Shown in pieces: positions 56,086 through 64,000 of a DNA stretch of 64,000 nt. A model generated the notes under the pieces. That model was not told where the DNA came from and searched no databases. It saw only the letters and a program-made list of their open reading frames with translations. The position numbers were made by a program, and so were the translations under genes. This DNA comes from Turnera subulata (lineage: Eukaryota > Streptophyta > Magnoliopsida > Malpighiales > Passifloraceae), in contig JAKUCV010002506.1 in NCBI GenBank assembly GCA_028386065.3, positions 195,499-259,498 on the forward strand, in the 5' to 3' direction. The number at the start of each line of letters is the position of its first letter. Position 1 is the first letter of the stretch.

Positions 56086-57778
56086 GGAAAATTCTCCAGA
56101 ACAGGTTCCTGACACAATTGATAAAGTTCCAGAAGTAATTCAGGTACCTGAAATAAATAAAAGTGACGAGATCTTGATCAATTATATTGTGTCAAAAACA
56201 AGATGCAACCGACGTGAAATAACCGTCGACGGAATTTTTGCATATAATATAGCGCTAAATATTTTGGAAGAAAATGAGGATCATAAACTTATATCTATTG
56301 ATGAATGTAGGTCCATAAATGATTGGCCAAAATAAAAAGACGCAATTAAGGCTAAGTTAGACTCGCTTACGAAGCGAGAAGTTTTTGGACCTGTAGTCCA
56401 TATAGCTGATGGTATAAAATTGGCAGGAAATAAATGGGTGTCTGTGCGAAAAGAAATAAAGAAAATGAAACAATGAAATATAAAGCACGACTTATCGCAC
56501 AATGTTTTACCCAACAACCTGGAATTGATTATGTGGAGATATACTCCCCTGTGGTGGATGCAATTACTTTTCGGTATTTGATAAGTCTGACAATACATGA
56601 AAAACTAGAAATGCATTCAATGGATGTTGTTACAGCCTATTTCTATGAATCCATAAGTCATGACATATACATGAGCCCTGGAGGATTCTGGTTGCTTGAA
56701 GCATCTAATTCTTGGGATGTATACTCAACTCAACTCAACTAAATTGATGGTTTAAACCAAATTGTATATGTGTAATATTATTATTTTTTCATATATATTT
56801 GTTAAATGCTCTATGTGTTTTATTCAAGCATTACATGCGTGCATATGTGAATTGATTATTATTACTATTTATATTGATGATTTAGATACTGTTATTGCAG
56901 TATTTTTCATTTATATTTAAATTTATCTATTTTTATTTGTGATTTGAATATTATTGGATTTCTTGAAGAAGTTCCCAAAGTCGTGCTATGTTTAAAAAGA
57001 GATTTTGAGAAGAAAAACCTCAGAAAGATTAGATTGGCCCCGAAGTACCATATCATAGTGCAATTTATCTTGCTAGTAATATAAAGCCTGAAGCTTTTGC
57101 GGTAAATTTATTAGTAAGATATAACTTTGCTCTGACATATCTATACTGGAATATAATGAAATATATAAATACATATTCCATTATCTTGAAGTATAATGGA
57201 CATGGAATAATGGACATGGAATTATTCTAACCTTGCGAGTCCAAGGAGAATATAGTTTGTTTTGCAGATGCAGGTCATTTATTTGATCCACATAAAGCAC
57301 AGGCAGAAACATGAAGTATCATGATGACCACAAAATAAAGTATCGTTGTTGCCTCTTCAAATAATACAAAAATTGTGGCCATAATAATGTGTTTGGCTAA
57401 GATCGATGATGTAACATATTGAAGATTCATGTGGATTAGTTAGCGAGGGAGATATTCCAACAATGATTTAAGAAGATAATGCTAACTGCATTGCCTAATT
57501 GAAGGGAGGATACATTAAAGATTCATTCAAGTGACAATTTGGCAGATTTATTTATAAAATCAGTTCCTACTTCAACTTTGGAAAAGTTGATAAAGAAGAT
57601 TTGTCTGTGGTGGGTTCGAGAGATCAAGGGATGCCAAAATCAGGGGTAGTAGAATAGGCAACACTCTTTTTTCCTTCACCAAGTTTTTCTCCTACTGGGT
57701 TCTTCTTGGTAAGGTTTTTAATGAGGCAGTTCTTCCCAAGTGTATTCTATCTAAGGTGCAATGACATTCAGGGAGATG
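56086..57778 (+). pseudogene. pol: Copia-3 RT and RNase H, decayed
   Basis: Fragments in order on the plus strand: PEVIQVPEINKSDEIL linker; WPKxKDAIKAKLDSLTKREV; GNKWVSVRKE; YKARLIAQCFTQQPGIDYVE; IYSPVVDAITFRYLISLTIH; MHSMDVVTAYFYESISHDIY; then RNase H remnants ending LADLFIKSVPTSTLEKLIKK. The YVDD segment is not intact. Many stops and deletions. gggagatg at 57771 precedes the LTR as polypurine tract. Gag, protease and integrase are absent. Confidence 0.85.
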
Positions 57779-58279
57779 TGTTATAAATAAATTATAGTGA
57801 ATGTCATTGTCACCATCTAGTAAAATTCATTTTTATCGTACCCGAATTTACCTCCGGTAAATATTTTACCCATATACCAAACTTCTACTTGGAACCATCT
57901 CTTTGGATAATTACCCTCCATAATTTCATTTGTCATAATCTTGATATCATCTTCCTTTACCTAACATCCCTTTGATTTTATCCTTTTAAATTACTCATAC
58001 TTATTTATTTTTGTCCTCCCTTTTCCAACTATAAATATTCCTTCATTCGTTCACATTCATACACGTCCATCTTACTATAAACTACACTCTCCTCTCATTT
58101 CCATACACTTCCTTCTCAATCTCTCTCCCATCTAAGTTTAATTATTCTCCATTATTAACGCCGTTAAAGTTGTATCATTATCATTAAAATTGTATTACTC
58201 CCATCAAGGTTATATTAATACTTTGATCAAGCTTGTATTATTCCTTCAAGAGTATATTTTATCCCTTAATTTTATAACA
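57779..58279 (+). mobile_element. 3' LTR of Copia-3
   Basis: TGTTATAAATAAATTATAG ... TTTTATAACA with a terminal inverted repeat TGTTATAAA/TTTATAACA; 501 bp. Followed by GACTT (58280-58284), identical to the bases before the 5' LTR remnant at 55997-56001. A TATA-like ctataaatattcc lies at 58030. Confidence 0.9.
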
Positions 58280-58284
58280 GACTT

Positions 58285-58854
58285 CAAATTTTAAGATATT
58301 TTCCATCCGACCCTAAAATTCAATAGTTAATTGGTTGTTGGTAGCATAATTATAAGCACTCTCATCGCCCGGTGGGAATAAATATAATTGGCACCTTCTT
58401 CTGGTGAATTGTGGTTGGGACATATTTCATATCTTTACAAAAATGTAAGCAAATTAAGATACGCTTATCAATAATGCTTTTTGTCATTACATACCTCACT
58501 CCTAAAATTTTTAGGAGTGATGTGGCATCCTAATTGACATCTTATGTATCTAAAACTTTAATGATGATTGGGTGTATATTTTTTATTATTTTTATTTTGG
58601 AAGATGAAAAAGAAAAACCTTAAATCTATTCACTTCATCAACATTTTATTATTGTGCAAGGTTTCAAAGCCCTAAATCTAACTTTTCTATTTCCAACATC
58701 AATATTTGTTTCTTCATATCATGCTATAACCGTTGCCGGATTCCAAGAAAACTTATTCTAACTAATCCAACAAGTAAGCCTCCCTTAACAAGCTAGATAT
58801 GGGTCAACAAGCTTGATTATTTCCAAAATGTTTTTCTTAGCTTGCGTTGCTTGC
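58285..58854. other. Spacer with no gene seen
   Basis: AT-rich. It holds a near-perfect inverted repeat cactcctaaaa/ttttaggagtg at 58497-58519 and nothing else recognisable. The last part (about 58800-58854) may already belong to LINE-E, because the LTR pair that follows interrupts LINE sequence on its right. The final five bases CTTGC are a target duplication. Confidence 0.5.
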
Positions 58855-60681
58855 TGTGAGGACTCGACCAAAAATTAATTTGATCCCTCACCTTAAACAT
58901 TACACCTTCTTCTTATGGTAAATCCAACATCAATGGAGTCGCCACCCGAATTTTATTAAAAGCAAAATTCAGGGAAAACCTGACATCCATCTCCCTAGGC
59001 AACCGGTCATAGCGAACCAAAGATGTTGGATTTGGGAGTTCATCACAGATGGGAAGGTATTAGGCACCCATCCATGTTGGGGTGAAATCGTGTGCTATTG
59101 AAGATCAAAGTATGCCTTATGCACAAACAACACAACAGTAATAATAAAGCAAAAATAAAAGCAAAACAGAAAATAAACACATAATTGTGCTTCAGATTCC
59201 AACACTAGAATCCACCTACGTACTCTGGCGACCAAATTCAAAGCTCACGTAGTTCTTATATGGCATCACGGTACAACACAACAACATAATAGAAAGAAAA
59301 CACATAATTTGGCTCGCATCTCGTTGTCAAACCGAGACTACCTATGTATCCCTGTGACTGGGGTCAAAGCCACGTAGTTCTAACATGGATTCATACCATA
59401 ATCAAAGCATATTCATCAATTGCATCACAGAAACGTGTAACGGTAGCAAAACTAGAGATTAAAAGGGTTAGGGTTACCTCTTGAAGCTCTCCTCTAGCTC
59501 TTATAAGCTTTCCGCTCCTCAGTAGAATCTTGGCCTGACTTCAAGAAGAAATTAGACGTAGAAGGAGGCTGAATAAGCATCTGGCATCAACAACAAAGTT
59601 GTAGTTCCCTTATTTAGCTTTCCACAAACTCCAAAAACACAGTAATCCGATGTCTACAACTCAAGATATTACGATTTTACTGAGACAGCTCACGCTGGAA
59701 TCCTCCTCACGGGTTTGCACTCTTTGCTCCAACGATTTGCTTTGATTGGCCTCCTTGTTGCTCTCCTCTTGATCTCTTCTAGCTACTGGACTATTGCTAC
59801 TCCTCTCCACAAAATATTTCCCGAATAACAGCTCCTAAAATGATTCCTAAACTCAAAGAACTAGGGTTTCTCCAAGCACTCTAAGTTTAAGGTGTATAGA
59901 GAGTAATTCTAATGTGTACCGTAGTTGTGTATAATGCGGGGTCTATTAATAGTATTCAGGGGGTAAGGAGTCGTCCTATTAATCTAAGAGTCGAGATTGA
60001 ACCCATAAATCTTACGATTAAGAGCTAGGATTGCGAAAAAGAGGAAAAAAAGAACATTTGACCGCCATAGCCCCGGCGGTCCTGTCGTGACGACCGCCAG
60101 GGCCCTGCGGTCATCTTTCCTTGTCCGACGGTCGTTGCGATCATGTCTCCATGACCGCCACCGACTGGGCAGTTTTTCGTTGTTTCTTACGTTTTCTCCT
60201 CCGATCCGATTCCTAGTTGGTTTCCACACCCTCTAAAATATTCCCTGACCCAGAAAACACCATAAAATTGTATCCCACTGCATTACTTTACCATTCTATC
60301 AACCACACATCAACTTATTCCTTTTTTCTAATAAAACTACCATAAAAATTACAAAATAGTCAAAATGTATATTTAATCCTTAATTTCTAAAAAAATTAGG
60401 ATTAAATTTGGCTACAGACAATGTGTTTAAATGTGCTGCTAGTACTGAAGAAGCCATATTCTATTAGCCAAAACTTAGTATTTATTTCTAACCCAAAATT
60501 AAATAAATAACAAAGGCAAAAAATATATAAAAAAGTATGCAAATAAAATACCCTTATTCTACCACATCAAATCACAAATATATTCATGCCATCAATCAAG
60601 TCATCTCATAAATCAAAGACATAAACACATTCATAATTCAAAATAGTAGAATAATTCTTGGGTCAAATTTGGGTGTTCACA
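58855..60681 (-). mobile_element. Ogre-like LTR, minus strand (left of the LTR pair)
   Basis: Plus view TGTGAGGACTCGACC ... TTTGGGTGTTCACA; 1827 bp. It has the U5 hairpin region (59035-59080) and GC-rich inverted repeats (60060-60160). As minus-strand copy it is the downstream (3') LTR of the pair. No coding capacity. Confidence 0.9.
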
Positions 60682-60696
60682 AAAGGAGTCTCCAAC
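60682..60696 (-). other. 15-bp internal remnant between two LTRs
   Basis: Minus strand GTTGGAGACTCCTTT: only the first bases of the family primer-binding site (compare GCTGGCGACTCC at 22381) remain of the whole internal region. Confidence 0.85.
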
Positions 60697-62496
60697 TGTG
60701 AGGACCCGACCAAAAATTAATTTGATCCCTCACCTTAGACCTTACACCTTCTTCTTAGGGTAAATCCAACATCAATGGAGTCGCCACTCAAATTTTATTT
60801 CGGAAAAAATTCATGGAAAAACCTGACATCCATCTCCCTAGGCAACTGGTCATAGCGAACCAAAGATGTTGGATTCGGGGGTTCGTCACATAAGGGAAGG
60901 TGTTAGGCACCCAACTGTGTTGGGGCGAAAATGTGTGCAATTAAAAGATCAAAGTATACCTTATGCACAAACAACACAACAATAGTAATAAAGCAAAATA
61001 AAAAGCAAAACAGAATATAAACTCATAATTGAGCTTGAGATTCCACCACTAGAATCCACCAACGTACTCCGGTGACCGGATTCAAAGCTCACGTAGTTCT
61101 TATATGGCATCATGACACAACAGAACAACACAAGACAACAACATAATAAAAAGAAACCAAACAATTTGGCTCGCATCTCATTGTCAAACTGAGACTGCAT
61201 ACTTACCCGTGTGACCAGGGCCAAAGCCACGTAGTTCTAGCATGGAATCATGCCACAATCAAAGCATCATCATCGATAGCATCAATGCAACATCATCCTC
61301 TAGCTCCTATAAGCTTTCCGCTCCTCAGTAGAATCTTGGTCTGATTTCAAGCAGAACATTGACATAGAAGGAAGCCGCATCAGCATCTGGAATCAACACC
61401 AAATTTGTATTTCTCTTTCTTAGCTTTCCCTAGACTCTAAGAACGCATCAATCCAATGTCTACAACTCAAGATATTGCAATTTTACAGAGACTGCTCATG
61501 TTGGAATCCTCCTCTCGGGTTTGCACACTTTGCTCCAATGATATGCTGTGATTGGCCTCCCTCTTGCTCTCCTTTTGATCTCTTCTTGCTACTGTATTAT
61601 TGCTACTCCTCTCCGCTAAATTGTCCCAGAATAACAGCTTCTAAAATGATTCCTAATCTCAAAGAACTAGGGTCTCTCCAAGCACTCTAAGCTTAAGGTG
61701 TGTAGAGAATAATTCTAATGTGTACGCCAATTGTGTGTGATTAGGGGTCTATTTGCATTATTCAGCGGGTAAGGCATCGTCCTACTAATCTAAGGGTTGA
61801 GATTGAACCCCTAAATCTGACGATTAAGAGCTAGGATTGTGTAAAAGAGGAAAAAAGAACATTCCAGAACATTTGACCGCTATAGCCGAGGCAGTCATGT
61901 CGTGACAACCGCCAGGGCCCGGCAGTCATCTTTCCTTGTCCGACGGTCATGGCGGTCATGTCTCCATGACTACCACCGACTTGGCAGTTTTTCCTTTTTT
62001 CTTAGTTTTTCTCCTGCAATCCGATTCCTAGTTTGTTTCCATGCCCTTTAGAATATTCCCTGACCCAGAAAACACCATAAACTTATATCCCACTCCATTA
62101 CTTTTCCTTTTTATCAACCACGCATCAAATTATTCCTTTTTTCCAATAAAACTACCATAAAAATATAAAATAGTCCAATTATATTTTAATCCTTAATTTC
62201 CACGAAAATTAGGGTTAAATTAAGTTGTAGACAATGTCTTTAAATGGGCTGCTAGTACTAAAAAATCCTTATTCTATTAGACCAAACTTAGTATTTATTT
62301 CTAGCCTAAAATTAAATAAATAACAAAGGGCAAAATTAAATAAAAAGAAATAAGCAAATAAAATACCCTTATTCTACCACATCAAATCGCAAATATATTC
62401 ATACCATCAATCAAATCATCTCAACAATCAAAGACATAAACACATTCATAATTCAAAATTGTGGAATAAATCATGTGTTAAATTTGGGTGTCCACA
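60697..62496 (-). mobile_element. Ogre-like LTR, minus strand (right of the LTR pair)
   Basis: Plus view TGTGAGGACCCGACC ... TTTGGGTGTCCACA; 1800 bp; the PBS remnant adjoins its end, so it is the 5' LTR. Followed by CTTGC (62497-62501), identical to 58850-58854. GC-rich inverted repeats at about 61875-61985. Confidence 0.9.
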
Positions 62497-62501
62497 CTTG
62501 C

Positions 62502-64000
62502 ATCTTCGGTTCAAGGCCATGGGCACTCATTGGTGACTTTAGTGAGATTTTTGATCCTAGAAGAAAGGGGGTACACCTGCTAGTCATCATCGTTGCTCTC
62601 GGTTCAGGGCCTGAATTGATAGTTATGGGTTAGTGGAAGCTGGATTCATGGGCCCGATGTTTACTTGGCGAGGGCAGGAACACAATCAGGGGAGAGTTTA
62701 TGAGAGACTGGATCGAGTACTGACTAACCTTGACTGGATACAACATTTTCCGGATACCTCAGTTCGACATCTGTCTCTTGTTTAGTCAGAGGGACTGAAG
62801 TGGGATAAGACCGTTCAGGCTTGCGTATGCCTGGACAACACATGCGGAGTTTGGTGCCTTGGTGGCCCAAGAATTTGCAAGGACAAGGTCCGGTGTAGAC
62901 TATACTTCAACATTGAACATCCCAACTTGGCACGTGGAATAGGGCTATCTTTGGGATTATCTTTTGGCATAAACGTAAACTTTTAGGTCGTTTGGCGGGG
63001 GTCCAACGTGCTTTTTCTATCCGAAGCAACCCTTTTCTACTTAGAATGGAAACGAAGCATTTGCAAGTGTATAATTTGATCCTTCGTCAGGAGGAAGTCC
63101 ATTGGTACCAAAAGTCACGGTCCAAGTGGATGATATATGGCGACCAGAATACTAAATACTTTCATGCTACTACCATGGTTCGGTGGCGCAAGAATAAAAT
63201 CTCTCAACTAAAAGACCAGGAGGGAATTTGGATCATTGAGGCTGAAGGTTTGCATGACCTGGTGGTACAGTTTTATAATGCCTTGTTTACTAAAGACCGT
63301 TCTCTTGTTCACGCCTTTCCTCTATCAGGCTGTTTTTCAGTACTAGCAACCAACCAAATGGAGAATGTGATGGCACCAATCACATCCTTGGAAGTCAAAC
63401 AAGTTGTTTTCTAGATGGGTGCTTTTAAAGCCCTGGGTCCGGATGGGTATCAGGCATGCTTTTACCAGCATCAGTGGGTTGTGGTGGGAGTCGATGTGGT
63501 TCATTTTGTGCAACAGGTCTTCTCGGGTACGAGCTCTATTTCAGAGGTAAACCAGACCTTCCTTGTCCAATTACCTAAAATCGAACTCCGGAAGTCGTTG
63601 CACAGTTTTGACCTATTGATCTTTATAATGTTCTCCTCAAAATTGTTGCCAAAATCATTGTTAACCGCATCAAGGGGGATTTTCCTAGCCTTATTGGGCC
63701 TTCTCAGAGTAGTTTGTCCCTGGACGGTAGATAGTTGATAATATTGTTGTAGCCCAAGAATTAATCTACATTCCATGGGTTACATGGCAATTAAGGTGGA
63801 CTTAGAAAAAGCTTATGATCAGATTGATTGGGATTTTTTGTCTGATACTCATTCGGATTGCGGTTTCCTCCAGCTCTTGTCTCTCTTATCATGCAGTGTG
63901 TGTATTCGGTTAGCATGAGTGTCTTATGGGATTGTTCTCCAATGAAATCATTTTCTCCATCTTGCGGTGTTCGTTAGGGGGATCCACTGTCACTATATTT
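62502..64000 (+). pseudogene. LINE-E: endonuclease end and RT, runs off the window
   Basis: Plus strand: PWALIGDFSEIFDPRRK (GDFN-type endonuclease motif with S for N), GPMFTWRGQEHNQGRVYERL, DRVLTNLDWIQHFPDTSVRH; then EVHWYQKSRSKWMIYGDQNT, KYFHATTMVRWRKNKISQLK, GAFKALGPDGYQACFYQHQW, NQTFLVQLPKIE, GYMAIKVDLEKAYDQIDWDF, and FVRGIHCHY (VRQGDPLSP region) at the end. Several frameshifts and stops (63412, 63735). The YADD/FADD motif would lie beyond 64000. The LTR pair at 58855-62496 sits at its left edge. Confidence 0.88.

Noticed and set aside
1..64000. A host gene, immune system or biosynthetic cluster
   Set aside because: I looked on both strands for non-TE domains and found none; every frame with a recognisable domain is a Copia, gypsy or LINE protein.

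Overview
The window is nuclear DNA from a flowering plant, almost certainly a eudicot with a large, repeat-rich genome. Evidence: plant-type Copia (SIRE-like and others), Athila/Tat-type and Ogre-like Ty3/gypsy elements, and plant L1-type LINEs with a C-terminal RNase H. Species cannot be named from sequence alone. No host protein gene, rRNA or tRNA gene was recognised. Essentially everything that can be identified is transposable element, mostly broken and nested.

Layout. 1-2623: 5' part of a SIRE-like Copia element (LTR packed with a 12-bp palindrome, PBS, gag). 2624-19163: an Ogre-like gypsy element on the minus strand whose coding core is gone and whose interior holds an Athila-like element (about 5367-14787, minus, gag-PR-RT-RH-INT plus an env-like ORF, one LTR only). 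19164-26898: a pile of LTRs of the same Ogre-like family in both orientations, including a solo LTR with target duplication GGGTC, and a Copia LTR fragment. 26899-39976: a LINE 3' end (plus) split by a hAT-like MITE and by a full Copia element (28612-39906, TSD TGTCA). That Copia itself carries a 155-bp MITE in its 5' LTR and a 3.05-kb solo LTR (TSD AATTC) in its pol gene. 39977-41070: AT-rich sequence with no gene seen. 41071-55740: three L1-type LINEs head to tail on the minus strand (LINE-A, LINE-B, LINE-C), LINE-B split by another solo LTR. 56002-58279: a deletion-derivative Copia with TSD GACTT. 58855-62496: two Ogre-like LTRs back to back with only 15 bp between them, flanked by TSD CTTGC. 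62497-64000: a plus-strand LINE running off the window.

How it works together: nothing here acts as an operon. The value of the window is its nesting order and the target-site duplications, which date events relative to each other, and its regulatory architecture. Four unrelated LTR-element families each carry a cluster of short self-complementary motifs, three of them just upstream of the LTR TATA box. All pol genes carry stops or frameshifts; the nearest to intact is LINE-C ORF2. Several stops are C-to-T type changes (CAG/CAA to TAG/TAA, TGG to TAG), as expected of methylated, silenced elements.
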